64,000 bases of DNA from Lunularia cruciata (Eukaryota > Streptophyta > Marchantiopsida > Lunulariales > Lunulariaceae). Position numbers and translations under genes: made by a program. Where the stretch lies: positions 58,415,945-58,479,944 of the forward strand of contig OX419755.1 of assembly GCA_948567375.1 (NCBI GenBank), given 5' to 3'. How positions within the stretch are numbered: position 1 is the first letter of the stretch; each line of letters begins with the position of its first letter. The notes under the pieces were generated by a model. The model saw nothing but the letters and a program-made list of their open reading frames with translations, did no database searches and was not told the origin of the DNA. Shown here piece by piece: positions 46,977-59,700 of this stretch.

Positions 46977-47252
46977 TTGTCCATTTTATATAACTTTTAA
47001 GTTAGAAAAATTTAAAAATAATAACGTTGCATGCCCCTATATCCTTATACTAGCATTTGCCCTACCATCCGGGAATGCATAATCACTATATCCAAAATTC
47101 CTTTAGAGAACGTTGCATACCCTTGTTGTCCATTCTATATAAGTTTTAAGTTAGAAAAATTTTTAAATGATAACGCTGCATACCCCTATACCCTTATACT
47201 AGAATTTGCCCTACCATCCGGGAATGAATAATCACTACCTCCCAAATTCCCT
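46977..47252 (+). repeat. Local duplication of about 128 bp
   Basis: The segment 46977-47103 (TTGTCCATTTTATATAACTT ... CCAAAATTCC) is repeated at about 47124-47252 with about 10% differences. Both contain GTTAGAAAAATTT and CTACCATCCGGGAATG. Confidence 0.85.
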
Positions 47253-49908
47253 TCGTAGGTAGAGTTTGCGTAACATAACATAACATCTACCATTTCATTT
47301 CATCGTCTCGAATCCAATATAAATATGTTCTGACATGTGTTGTCAGCCAAGCATATAAGCTCTCTCTAAGTAAGATATCCACTGCAAACAATCACTATAA
47401 ATTACAACTTTAGGTATAGAATATTTGGTTGTAATTGATTTTCACCAAAATAGTGCCCGTGTTCTTGAAACCCAGTTCGTATATGAAACATAACCACTGC
47501 CACTGTATAACGCCTATCTTAAAGTGTGCAGTAAGGCCGACCTTATTCCTTACCTCGATGTGATGGATTAGAATTATTTATTTATTTATTTTATTCTATT
47601 ATTCAAGTTAATAGGTCGATTATGCGCTCTCAGCTTTAACAGTTTAGGTATTTCAAATATTGGGCCTGTGTAGGCTAGAAAGGATGAGAGGATAACTTGT
47701 TATAAAGGCCGAGAATGGAAACTTATATTTGCGTAATACATCAAAGTGGAAATTTTCTTTAAACAATAAGGAACTTCTTATATTAGAACTAGAAATAATA
47801 AAAGAAAAAGTTTTACGTGTACAAAATCTTGATTTTGTGTCATATCAATTCAAGGTACACCATGCAAAGGAAAGTTGAATTAATTTAAAATGCTCTTGAT
47901 AAACCTCTGGTGTCAAGGTCCTGTATAGATTTTCTTCAGTAATTTGCTTCCTTCATAGAATTCATCATAGCAGGATTTAAGATTTTTAACACATCTTTTA
48001 CTGAAAAATAACTAAAACATGAGATTTATCATAAGAGATTAAAGATTTTCTTTAACTGTGGGCCAAATATTAAAGTGAGCAATAAAGCAATACATTTTTT
48101 TTGATAGATTGCTCTTGTGTTAAGATGGGATGGTAATGTGCTAACTCTTTGGTGTATTTCAATCCTTCCAAGTGCAGTGAACAATTTTAAGCTGGACCTG
48201 AACAGTTTCAGAAATATTTGGTTAATATAAAACCAGCTATTGAAATACAAATTTATGCTTTTAATAACAAGTCTGTAGAAATAAGTCGTGCATTCCGTTT
48301 TATATGATAAATTTCTCTAAATCTTTCTTTAAGTTTAATTTAGAGTGGAACTTTTGGAATCACTTTGACTTTTTGTGTATATTCAATTCTAAGATTCTTC
48401 TGATTAAAAAGAGAAACTTACCCTACAATCTGAAACATCCTCGACATTATTAAGGCAGGAACTTTCATAATCATACATTTAATTTTTGTTATCATTATCA
48501 CCTGTTATATGTTAAAACTAAAAGCAAAACACATGAAGAATCGTAGACTATGTTGATATGTGCATTAGAGTGTCGAACGAAATTAGCCTACAATAATAGT
48601 GTCGCCCATTATTGGAGAATTTGTAGAACATTGCATTTTCATTATTTTCAATTCGATATTTTTGGACGCATGCTATACGTTTTACCAGTACGTTACAAGG
48701 TTTTAGGAAATTTTTCACTTATTGGAGAGTGTAGTTTTTTCAGTGTCGTATGTATGGTGATTTTGAAGTTGTGGGTACCACACGAATTTGAAGGTGCTTG
48801 ATTGGTTTCAGTGCAATGTTCGTTTGCAAAAGCTAGAGTTCCTGGTTGTATATTGATTGTGCTTGTTCTACGTTCTCACACAGAGTTTATATTCACGTCT
48901 CAATTTTGCTCACATTTATGAGCTACTTTCCAGAATGTCACATTATCTCCTCTCTTTCACTTTTGAGGCATATGATTAAGTATACATAGATGAATTTACA
49001 ACTTGCGCAGCAGTTATAGGGAGATGGATTATATGATACTATGATGATGACCAAAACAATTCTAAGTTTGTTTTGGTCATCATACACAGGGAGCTACAAT
49101 TACCGTAAATTTGGTCGAGTACAGTTTTTATGCATACGCATGTACCATTAATCAGGAAACGCTGATTTGATCAGTTACGCAGCATTTCGCAATGCAGGCA
49201 TCTAATTTCACAAATGTCCTAGTTGCCAGTATTCCCGTGAAACGAACCGGAGGAAGCAACGCAAACTTGCACACACGAAAATGCAGAAGCATCGATGGCG
49301 ATGATGCAATAAAATGGAGATAAAATGAGGGGATCTAGTCGTTTTAGATTATCATGCTAGAAAATTTCGAGCAAGTCCGTGATTAATACATACAGAGTAC
49401 CATAAACTGACAGTATTGAACAAGACGTAAGAGCGAACAATGATGATTTTGCTCAAAACGCCAATTTGAAAAAACAATTGTTTCGTGAGATAACGCACGA
49501 TCAAAATCTTCATGGCTACTTGATTCAAGTTTATTAGCCGATGGTGCTGGTCTCATACCACTCCATCGCAGTAACTAAGACCTCAGTCCTAGTGCGATCG
49601 GCGACAGCGACGGGAAAAGAGCTAGGACAGAGCAGTCCTTTATCTTCAGTTTGTACCTACAGAAAGCCCGGTTTTCTTTCCACTGGTTGTCAGTCCTGTC
49701 CATCCAACCGTTTCGAGACCAGATTTCTGAAATTTACAATTGTCCATCATGAAGGGGTGGGGTGTCCGCTACTTTGACGACATATATACTGCTGCTTGCT
49801 TTGAAAGCTCAAATCTTCAGATCGAGCTCGTTATTTTCTCGGGAGAGGACTCCAGTCGGTCAAAATTTTTAGTCGGTACTTCCTGGCTGAGTTCCTAATA
49901 CTCCTGTA
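47253..49908. other. AT-rich intergenic region with one perfect hairpin
   Basis: No gene or element is recognised. At 49044-49059 and 49068-49083 two 16-bp arms (ATGATGACCAAAACAA and its reverse complement) flank an 8-base loop. From about 49200 the base composition rises toward that of the LRR gene. Confidence 0.55.
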
Positions 49909-52217
49909 TTACTCCAGCAAATAGGGATTGCCTTGGAAGCTGCAACAAGCGAATAAACGCACTTTGAGAGAATTGAATACAGGTACTGGGAGTGCAGACG
50001 TAGTGAAACTCCGTAGCGAGACAACCAAGAAACGCCTTTACAAATGATACGCCTATCTAGGTACCCATGGAAAAAGAAACCGATGGAATCATACTCAACA
50101 CTAACTGCGTCTGGAAAGACAGGAGGCACTCCAGTGAGGTTGTTGTAGGACAGATTACTGCAGATTCAACAAAATAAAAGAATGAATGTTTTGCAGATTT
50201 AGTTCGGGAGTACATACAATGTGCTAACTGTGCTTGCAAACTTGGGAATGACGCCTGTCAGGTTGTTGTAAGAGAGCTTACTGCATAATCAACAAAGAAA
50301 CAGACGACAGGTCTCAGTAACAAATCACATCTAACAAAAATATGCACGAATTTAAATGCGTTCACAACTTCAGGTACTGATTGTCAGGGTGAGCAGAGTT
50401 AACCACATGTACTAGGAGGCGACGTCAAGCCCTGCCGTTGTGTTGCGCACATTGGTTTCAACACTGTGGACCATGCGGTAAGTCTGGACTCCTATAACAT
50501 TCGTGAACCGAAACGATTCGACGGGACGGAGACTTACACAACGAGCAAACTAGCGATTTGCGTCAACTCCGCCGGTATTTCCCCCGTAAGTATATTATGG
50601 TCCATGCGCCTGTTGAACGGAGGATTAGATGTCAAGAGAAGAGGTAATACTGAGCTGCCAGTGCCTACGCAGTCGATGAAATCTGGGAAGTTCAGAAAAC
50701 AGTCTCTAGTAATCACATCTCATCTCTGCAGTCGGAAGAGTAAATCAGATTGTCCTAAAAGAGTCCGCCTCGAGCAAGTTCTGACAGGACATCAAATATT
50801 CAAAATCCAGGCAACATACTTACAAATACTTAAGCCTGCTAAGGAGCCCGAGTGATGCCGGTATAGTTCCTGTCAATGCATTCTGATATAAATCGAGGCT
50901 CGCGAGATTCGTGAGCTTGCCCAGCTCGGCAGGAATCGGCCCGTTAATCTGGTTGTTGAACAGCTCTCTGAAGAGTATAACCTGGTTAGAAACAACTATC
51001 GAGAAAAATTCTGTGAAAGATACAGACTATTGACATGTGGCCTCTATTGCAGGACGGCTAAGATACAGACTTCCAGATACGAATTGCAAGAGAATCCAAG
51101 CTAAAGTGAATGACGGGCGTGAGGGCCGAGCTTACAGATATTCAAGAGAAGCCAAATTGCCCAACTCGGGGACAAGCTTTCCAGAAAGAGACGAGTTGCC
51201 AAGATCACTGTCGAGAACAAGCGTGCATTCATCCATTAGAGCACAACATACTCAGCTCATTTACGCGCTGTAACTCGAGGATACAAATAACACAGTAACT
51301 CAAGTCACAGTAATGACTGCTGGGAGTTGCTGAAACCCACACTCTAATCACGTTGTTGTCGCTGTTGCATGTGACATGGAACCATGTGCACGGGTTCACC
51401 AAACTGTTATCCCAACTAGCGAGAACCTCCTCGGGGTCGTCCAAATTTTGCCGGAAGGTGTAGAGAGCATCGCCTGCAACACGAACAATTCCGATTCCTT
51501 CAAACGCTATTGGAAGTGTCCTCTATGAATATGAATCGAATACCAGAGGTGGGGAAAATCGACAAAGTCACTGTTCCAGCACAAATTTGGGGTGGCAACC
51601 ACGCGTTTCTGAGGAACTTGTAAAAGTCGGGTGCTTCAAGCACGACTGATGGTCGCCACCACTGGTTCGCCAAAGCACTACAGAAGGTCTCTAGCGCAAA
51701 TGGGTGCTCGACATGAGTCGCTGGACACAAGTTCATTGGCGTCCATTGGCCTCAACTCCTGTCCCCTGGGCACTTTGGATGTAACTACCACTCACACCTC
51801 AAATATCCTCCCAACACAGACTGTAGGATGTTACCGCCCATACTAAATTGAAGAGCAAATTTGCCAAGGTATTTGAACTGCGGTGCAATCTTCCTATAAC
51901 ACAGTGCACCCTGTACCGGTAGACTTTCCTGTCTAGACCGGGAAATCATGAAATTCAAGCACGCTAGAGGTGTTTTAAGCCACTCCACTCAAGGAACAGC
52001 GGTCTGTGGGCTGCGGATCTTCAACAGTAGAAACAACACCCAGCATATTGACCGCCACTCTATTGCACACAACACACGGGAAGGAGATACATGAATCATT
52101 GCCGATGGCGAAAGAGAGATACAGACCTTCAAGGTTAGCCACTGTCGCATATGGACTTGCAAGAAGCCATGTCAGGAATAGTATATGAACGCATACGCAT
52201 CGGACATGCTGAGACAT
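49909..52217 (-). CDS. Secreted SERK-like leucine-rich-repeat protein, LRR-only
   Basis: Eight exons are read on the minus strand: 52217-52127, 51473-51341, 51207-51136, 50967-50824, 50609-50538, 50280-50218, 50157-50095 and 49939-49909. All junctions are GT-AG and in frame, giving 222 residues. Residues 1-27 are a signal peptide (hydrophobic [15 protein letters not shown]). The N-terminal cap carries SERK hallmarks [18 protein letters not shown] with the Cys pair 59/66. LRRs are encoded by 72-, 144- and 72-bp exons as in SERK genes ([50 protein letters not shown]). Two 63-bp exons each give LSYNNLTGV(I/P)P. The last exon ends FQGNPYLLE-stop, with no C-terminal Cys cap, membrane span or kinase; none is found down to 45 kb. 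Length and plan fit the plant LRR1 family (about 218 residues), so an apoplastic partner of receptor kinases is likely. The exact function is unknown. Confidence 0.85.
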
Positions 52218-52370
52218 TTTCTCTCTGCCGTCGAGTCTCGCTCCGAGACTGCTAAGAACAGTGCAATATCTTTCTAAGAGTTGCCGCTTACTAGGAGCTG
52301 TGCTGAGCTGCAAAAGGTATCATTCAGAGATCCAGTTACATGACATGCCTCGACCTGGTAGGATCAAGTG

Positions 52371-52378
52371 ATATATAG
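52371..52378 (-). promoter_or_regulatory. Candidate TATA box of the LRR-only gene
   Basis: TATATAT on the minus strand lies about 155 bp upstream of the start codon. That implies a leader of roughly 120 nt. Confidence 0.5.
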
Positions 52379-53284
52379 TTGTCCACCTCCTCGCTTGTTG
52401 GTTCAGCTGGATCACGCACATCAGGTGTCCGTCTCCACTAGTTATTGAGCACCAATCTGAAAAACTCATTCAACGCTACTTGCTTTTGAAGATTGTCCGA
52501 TCCCGGGTCTACGGATCAATTGACGGAACTGCGATTGCTACGGTAACCATGAACCGATTTATCTCACCAAAATGCGGATCTCGGTCAGAGTTTTGGATAA
52601 TGATTTGTTTTCTATTATTTGAACCCAAAACCTTTCCCGTTCCGAGATTTCAGTTCGAATTTGTAAAGCCTCTAAAGTATTGGAGGTAAATCCCACGTAA
52701 CGGCAGATATGAATTCCGACAGATCTTTGCCCCAAACAGCGACCGTGTAACCCTAGTTTCTTCAACTCATTCTAGTACACATCCTCCTGGGCTACCAAGC
52801 AAAAATTGATGGATCATTAAAGGTCGATAAACTTAGAGCCGTGACCTGCGGCGGGTCGGCAGATCTGCCCCGCTGGGTAAGGTCGGGTCCGTCAGTAGGA
52901 GGAAAGGATTCTTCAATCGGTTGTCTGACGGTATGTAGAAACTACTCTCTCCCCCAACGACGTCATACCCACAGGACAACTCCACCACCAGATTCGCCCC
53001 CTCTCGCTCTTTACACAGGAATTGCATTCACTACACAGTACTACTGATATGAATTTGGAGTCCGAGATTTAGCCTGTTTATCTATCTATCTCCCTCACTA
53101 GATTGACACTCGAGCACGTGGCAGGCAGGGCAGGACAGCGCAGCTATTTAGAGCATATGTTCTGCAATCCTTTTGTTTCTTTAGCTCTTCGGTTACCGGC
53201 CTAGTCCAGCTCCGACGCTCTTGAATGAGGGTCACCTGCAGAGGAACCTTGCAAGACAGAGAGAGACAACCGAGTGCCGACAGA
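52379..53284. other. Intergenic, nothing recognised
   Basis: Two overlapping short frames near 52840-53040 on opposite strands show no domain or splice context. A CACGTGG motif occurs near 53115. Confidence 0.45.
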
Positions 53285-53298
53285 CACGTGTATAAAAG
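53285..53298 (+). promoter_or_regulatory. G-box directly followed by a TATA box
   Basis: CACGTG (53285-53290) abuts TATAAAAG (53291-53298), and another CACGTGG lies about 170 bp upstream. This is a convincing plus-strand core-promoter layout. No recognisable coding sequence follows within several kilobases, so the transcript may be non-coding, short or spurious. Confidence 0.4.
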
Positions 53299-56200
53299 CG
53301 CGTAGTAAGAGGAGATCTGGTCCAGTCATCAGTCAACGCCCAAGACTCTCTGCGGCTCATCAAACCTTGACCGCCCGACTCCCGGTCATGCTATCTATGT
53401 CCCCAGATGTTTTGGACATATGGCGGCCGGTGAATGTTTCATATGTACACCTCCCTTTGCATGTCTCTATAGCATATTTGATAGTCAGAAGTTCGTTTTA
53501 TTTTTATTTTTAAGAACAGAAGTAGAGATGCATGGAGATGAGAAGGAACATTGGCAGGGTGTCATTGTGAATGGACGCGTTGGTATTAATTAATTCTTAG
53601 TTTGGTAATACTTTACAATTAATCCCAGGCGAGGTCAACTTCAATAACTTCGATGTTAGGATTAAAATATTGAACACCTGTTGATCAAGTTACCCCAACC
53701 CACAGAGATGTATGGGTCGGCACCAACTACTGGAACTTTCAGGTACTAGACAAATCGCTTTCAAAGGGTGGAATTTGTAGTAAAGGATGAGTCCAAGAGT
53801 CTCCATCGAGGGTGAGGTTGGAGGAACGTAGCTGATTTGTGGTTGACCTTACTACAAAGGGTGACGGTGCACCAGTCACTGCCTCCTAGTTACTTCGCTT
53901 TCTACATAAGGATGACAATTTGACTTCGAGACAGCAACTACTACTACAACTTGAATATACAACTGGCTTGAAAGAAATAACGTAGCATAAGTTGAATACA
54001 GTCTACAGTCAAAAATTTCTCGGAGTGGACGATACATTTAGTGTTGCAAAGTCGGACAGGACATCTACAAAAGAACAGGGAAGGAGAAATATATGAGATT
54101 GGTTACTTAGGAAGCGAAGGCGAGTGTCTCAGTAGCACCGGCACCAATAGGTCGAACAAACCCGTTGAGGGTACGGGAGACAAAGATACCGGTGATGAAC
54201 GGTGATGTGTATGCCAGTTTTGCCAGGAGTAATGACGGCTGGAGGCGGCGAAAGGGGGCGCATCAAAGGGCCATGCATGTTTATGGTAAGAGTCAACGAG
54301 ATGCCATCATGGCGCCCTGTTTCCGTGTGACATCACGCAAGGCTTGATTCCAGTTCCGAACGTAAGCTTCATATGCTACAGTACAGCGTTGGTCTCCGCT
54401 TAGGGCATAGGGGGACTCGTACAGTACTCAAGTTCCCGGTTGATCGACCTTCTCGGACCTCAGCACTTCGACTTCCTCAGACCCCAGAACCGCGACTTGG
54501 AGATGACTTCTTTCGACCCACGGCGGGCTACACCCAGTCATATTTCCAACATTGCGCCTGGTTCGTGTGTGTGTATGCGTTCTTATGATTCCTGCTGAGT
54601 TGGTTGAGTATGAGGTTCACTATAGGGAGTGCGGCTGGATATGTTTACCGGTGCACTGGTATCCATGTGGAACGAGTCCGAAGAAGGCTTCCCGTAAGTT
54701 AGAGGGTTGAGGCTAAAGCTCTTGCTTTTATTCTTCACTTACCGTAGTTGATCAATAGTTGTTCGTCGAGTCTCCGGACGAGAAACAGTTTTAAGCGTTT
54801 TGCTCTCTTGCTCAATGAATCCGGTAACACACGTACCAAACAATGCGCTCTTTAAATTTATTGGATCTCTGACACTCAAACAAGGTTATTAACCTCATAA
54901 TTCGTCTAAGCAAGTGGTGCGTTGAATATTTTGCTCTGGTCAAACTACAAGTTAAACGTGGTCTCAATTAGCAATATGGAAAGTAGTTGGACAACTCACC
55001 GTCAAAATAGAATCCAGTAAACGGTAGTCCTCAACCCAGAAGAACGATCTCGAATAACCCTCTACGCGCAATATATCTCTTGAGCATACTCTTAATGCAA
55101 ACGGACTCCTCATTTGTCTACCGATTGCCCTTTCTTGTAAGTCGCCTTTGTAAGTTGTCGCCTTTCCCACCTCGCCTTTTGCCCACTTTGTAAGCACCCC
55201 ACCATCATATGTCTCGTGGCCTCATGTTTTACAAAGTAGAAGGTTTACCCGCTTACCAGCTATCATATCTACTAGGGACATATGCGAGGATAGTTTTGAA
55301 GTCCCAGATATTCATGTCTTCCTTTCCCTCAACTACTGCTGCCAGAATGTAATTGGTTGAAAGGAGTTTTCTGGATTCCGCACTTTAGCTCCTACACTTG
55401 ACACTTGACAGATACGATTGCAAGGGAGGAATCCCGTGTGAGCCTCTCTAAAATGCTCGTTTTAAATACGAACATGGTAGGCAGCGAATACTTTTCAGGC
55501 TATTGAACAAATACTTTGCTATCGGAATGTAAAAACTTTGCAATCTTCTCACAGCTACTTGTGAAATGTTCGAGAGAACAAGATTGACGCTGACGTAAAG
55601 TCAACTCATCCTAAAGAACCTGTAATGAGTTTGAAATAGCAACGCTACCTATGCTACATGCAAAAGTCAACTCCTTCAAGTTTCTCGGTTGTGAACTGGT
55701 CAATTTGAGAGCTCAGATCAACTCGCCAAAGCACCTTTTATGAGTCCAGTATTTTCCTTCACGGAGTACCAAGCATCCATAAAGAGAATTTCTTAACTTT
55801 TGATTAAGGATATCTATATATTGTTCATATCATATTTGTAGGGGAAGAAACCCTTCATTTTCTCATTCTTGTAAGTAAACACCTGAGTTGTTAGATAACA
55901 TTAAGCAAGAACATGAGACTGGAGGTACAAAAGAAAAGATTTCTGATATGAGGATGCAAGTTGATACTGTGGTTGACTGACCAGTATTAAAGTATTATTT
56001 TATACGGACCATCGAAAACTTTCTAAATATTTTTCTCAGTCTTTAAATGAGTTACTACATTGATTCTGTTGCCTGTTGAAGTCTATCTCAAGATTTAACT
56101 ATTTTTATAATTCTCCCAGTCATGTATCAGCCCCCTCTGTGTGTGATCATCCCAATGTAGCGAATAAATAGGATGCAGAGAATTTTGAAGGGGAAGTATG

Positions 56201-56503
56201 GCATTGGACCAAAACCGTTGGCTTCTGAAAGATACAAACCTTACTGCACATTTGGTCATACACCACCAATCTTCGGATTGGAAGAGTCGACCAGCAATCG
56301 ATAGCCTGCAGCGTGCAAAGACGTCCGGCAGATCTTGGGTTCCGGGTGCAAGGAGAGTTTTGCCGATCCTTGCAGTTCTTCAATGTTCGCGTAAATAAGC
56401 TACGGATTCCCGAAAACAAACCGTAAATTCTGGTAGTAACCGGTGGTTCAATTTTCTAACAAGGAATTGGACATTGTCCCGAGGAGATCTTCCCGCTATG
56501 GCG
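53299..56503. other. Intergenic, nothing confidently recognised
   Basis: Short frames only. Minus-strand sequence at about 54107-54230 gives about 40 residues (ending ATETLAFAS-stop) without a recognised relative. Minus-strand sequence at 56255-56400 has a readable frame (DLPDVFARCRLSIAGRLF) that might be an exon fragment, but nothing links it to neighbours. Confidence 0.4.
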
Positions 56504-56689
56504 TCAGATCCACATTTCATCAACATCTGACAGTTCAGTACGCTCCAACTTCCACCTTTTGATCTCTAATATTTGGTCAAAGTCGACATGCAGACCCCGA
56601 GACTCGTCTGGACAGGCCTGGAGGTGGCAGGATTTTTCATAATCGTCCAGCAAGCAAAAAGCAGCATCCGCAGCAGCAAACATGGCTTG
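56504..56689 (-). CDS. Orphan terminal-exon candidate, unknown product
   Basis: On the minus strand an acceptor, TTGTTGCAG, is followed by an open frame to a TGA at 56504-56506. It starts AQAMFAAADAAFCLLDDYEK and continues with a mixed, protein-like composition (HLQACPDESRGLHVDFDQIL, then KRWKLERTELSDVDEMWI). No upstream exon was found before 61 kb and no family is recognised. It could be the last exon of a truncated gene or a chance frame. The alanine-rich helix at the start would fit a helical-repeat protein, but that is a guess. Confidence 0.3.
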   Translation of the reverse strand, partial: QAMFAAADAAFCLLDDYEKSCHLQACPDESRGLHVDFDQILEIKRWKLERTELSDVDEMWI

Positions 56690-56714
56690 AGCCTGCAACA
56701 ATAATGTACCCGCG

Positions 56715-59700
56715 CAATAATGAGTGAGTCTCCTCGAATCACATGTTGGCGAATTCTGCCAATCGAAACTTTGACTATTCGTTATCAGCGTGCTACGCCT
56801 CTTTCTACTTCTATCCCAACTATGGAAGCACTGTCTACAATAATACTGTGCAGTACTGATAATTTGCCCGCAAGAACCAAATTTCAGCCATATGATTAGA
56901 CATGAAGTACTGGCGCCTTGATTGGGCTGGCAAATCTAGGGCCTTTCAGGCCATGTGTTGGTGGAGGAGCTCCTAAATTCCTTGTTGTATTTCCGATGTC
57001 TATCTTGTCTCGCTGACCACATTCTGCGTCTCCACAGTTCGTGACAAGAGATACTGAGTAGATGAAAGTAGTGACAAGGACCATATAAACTATTTATACT
57101 TCTAGAGAAAAAGTTTCTAATTGAACTGATATTCTGTATGCTATTCTTTTCTTTGTTCATCTGACGCGTAGTTTATATAGTTCTCTCTAGTTAAACAAAG
57201 GTTATCCCAAAGATTGCAAACCAGGATCATAGAAATAAAAGAAGCCATGTATTGAAACATTGTAATTAAGTAAATTGTCATTTTGGATGGTGAGACACTA
57301 AATATTTTTAAGCTGAAATATGTAAAGTAAAAATATCATGACTTTTTAAAATAATATAAACTGTTTGTATTTTATATGCGAAATGAAGACGAGGAAATAC
57401 CTAAGCTTAGATTGAAAAAGTAACAAACACCTTTGCAACTTCATCATCCTAATAAAAGAATTTGGCAGACAGGAAAACACGAACAATTACTTTAAATGAG
57501 TTGAATTACCTTCTTTTCATTATCCGACAGTCCTAAAGAGAATTGTATTCATGTATTGTAGAGCACATGTTTTGAGGTCACTAGATTATCAGCAAATACT
57601 CAAAATATAATGCATGCATATTCTCTAACTTAGATAAGTCTGACGCATACAAGTGAAAATCCAGTATAGTATTTTCTATCTTTTAGGATCCAGACGTCAT
57701 CTATTTTATAATAAATAAAGGACGTGTTCTTTTATACAGTTTATATCGTAAAGGTCAAGTTCCATCACAAAATCGGGAGATCGATTAGCTTGTCGGGTGG
57801 TTTATGCATATCTATATTAAAAGCCAAGTAATATCATAACTTTCCTTGGATCTTTTTGATCCTTCATTACATGGATTTACTTTTATAGAAAAATAGATAA
57901 TGGAGCATTCAATAATTTTCAATTTTAAATATAAAAGAAGTTTTCTATTAGATTATAAGTATGTGAAATTTGGGACAAAGATTATATCATGTAAAAAAGA
58001 ATTTATTTGAAATGTAATAATAAATTGAACTTCAAGAGCTCTTTGTCGGGCATGCTCACCAAGAGTCCAAGTTAAGCACAGTCCTCTTCAGATCAATGAA
58101 AGATGCTCTAAGATGTTGTGCAGGAACATCTTAGAGTTATTTGAAGCATGCATATATATATTAGTTTCTGGTTTCTTTTTCTCTTTGCAGCCGTCTTCGT
58201 TTCTAAGACAAGTTTCATGGAAGAACACAAGCTATTTTCTACACATGGGAAACGGTAAAATCCACTTCACTTTTTCTCCTCATTCACCGCACCCTTACAG
58301 TATTATACAGAGTGCAAATAAACCAATCAAACCACTCTCGCTATGGTATGAGCTTGGCTACAATGTTGAAACATGATGCAGAAAGAATCTATAATCGTAC
58401 CTCAACATGCGACGACTATTTAACTATTCTGATTCTGATTGGCTGGAAGTGTTAGAATAGGAGGGGTGAGGTGGATGAGCAGAAAAGATGAAACGGGTTT
58501 ACAATTTCCCATGTAAAATTTTGTTGATATCTGAATCCAACCGTCTGCTGATAAACTAAACCACAATAAACGATACGACGAATTAACATCCACTGTACTA
58601 TTCCTTTCTTTCTCTTTAGTTAAACTTGAAGAAGGACGATACAGTACTTTTGACCACCTCGCGCTGACGGTTGACGCTGTAACTTCTACGTAAACTCTTG
58701 TACCTATTTGTCAAAAATCACGTGTATGACTCCCCTGCCGTAATGGCTTCGTAGTCCCTGAATCACGGAAAAGGAGATCTGCAGTAAACGGATACACGTG
58801 TATGGCAACTGCAGGGCTTGACATTGGACAACTGAAAGCTCGTCCGCGTGCCGTACAGACTTCTACCACGTCCGACTGACGTGGTAAGGGACCTGTTGGA
58901 AGATGGAACTGCGGTGATCTGAGAAGTCAATGGTCAAAATGTTTCATATATTAACAATCCACTTTCAAAACAGAATGCTTTTCCTCGTTAACGGTACAAC
59001 CGTTCCTTCACTGAATTTGCCTCCCTTTTCAACGTCCAGAAGAATGCACATAGAGACAGATGTGAACCACGCCTTCAGAGAATTTTCCTTATCCGATTTG
59101 GTGGGGTACTTGTAAGGGAAGGGAAAGTCCCCACCACTGGCTGGGTACCAGTCGAATAAAAGGACTGAAGAAGAGACCAGGAGAAAAGGGACAATGCTTA
59201 AAGTTCGCTTTACAGGTAGTGAGTGCTGTGTACTCTAGATTACAATTACTAGATGTTCATGTGTTTCTTATGTCCTTCATGAGTGGGAAAGCAAATTCAT
59301 CATTGTTAAGAAGTGTGGTGCTGTACCCCTTCTTCTTATTTAAGAAGCGGAAGAATTCAGACAACAGATTTATTGTATTCCGGCTTTTCAGCGAGATGGT
59401 TTCTCGATGAAATATTGGTAGTAATTTTCTTTGGAGATGACCTTCTGTGCCCTATTTATGAAGGGAAAGCTTGCCAATTTTGTGTATCTCTAACTACTGT
59501 AATGGTCTAGATTCACCTGAGTGGAGTACTTCATGTTGTTTGTTTTATCTTTTTGTTGTTTAGACCACTCTTTGACTTCACAAAGTGCCTTCCTCCTCCT
59601 TTCCAGTAAACAAGGAGCACTTTATGCTTTACAGTGCAGTCCTGTCTGTTTCATGAAGGATGCCTTTCGACGTTTAATTCGAATTTTTCTACCACAATAG

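Noticed and set aside
45166-49908. Search for a transmembrane-kinase module that would complete a SERK gene
   Set aside because: No Gly-rich loop, HRD or DFG motif was seen in any frame, so the LRR-only reading was kept.
54107-54240. Minus-strand frame ending in RPIGAGATETLAFAS-stop, looking like a protein C terminus
   Set aside because: Only about 40 residues, an alternative frame is equally open, and no upstream exon or family was recognised.
56255-56400. Possible exon with DLPDVFARCRLSIAGRLF on the minus strand
   Set aside because: It lies downstream of a stop in the neighbouring candidate exon, and splice signals and frame could not be joined to anything.
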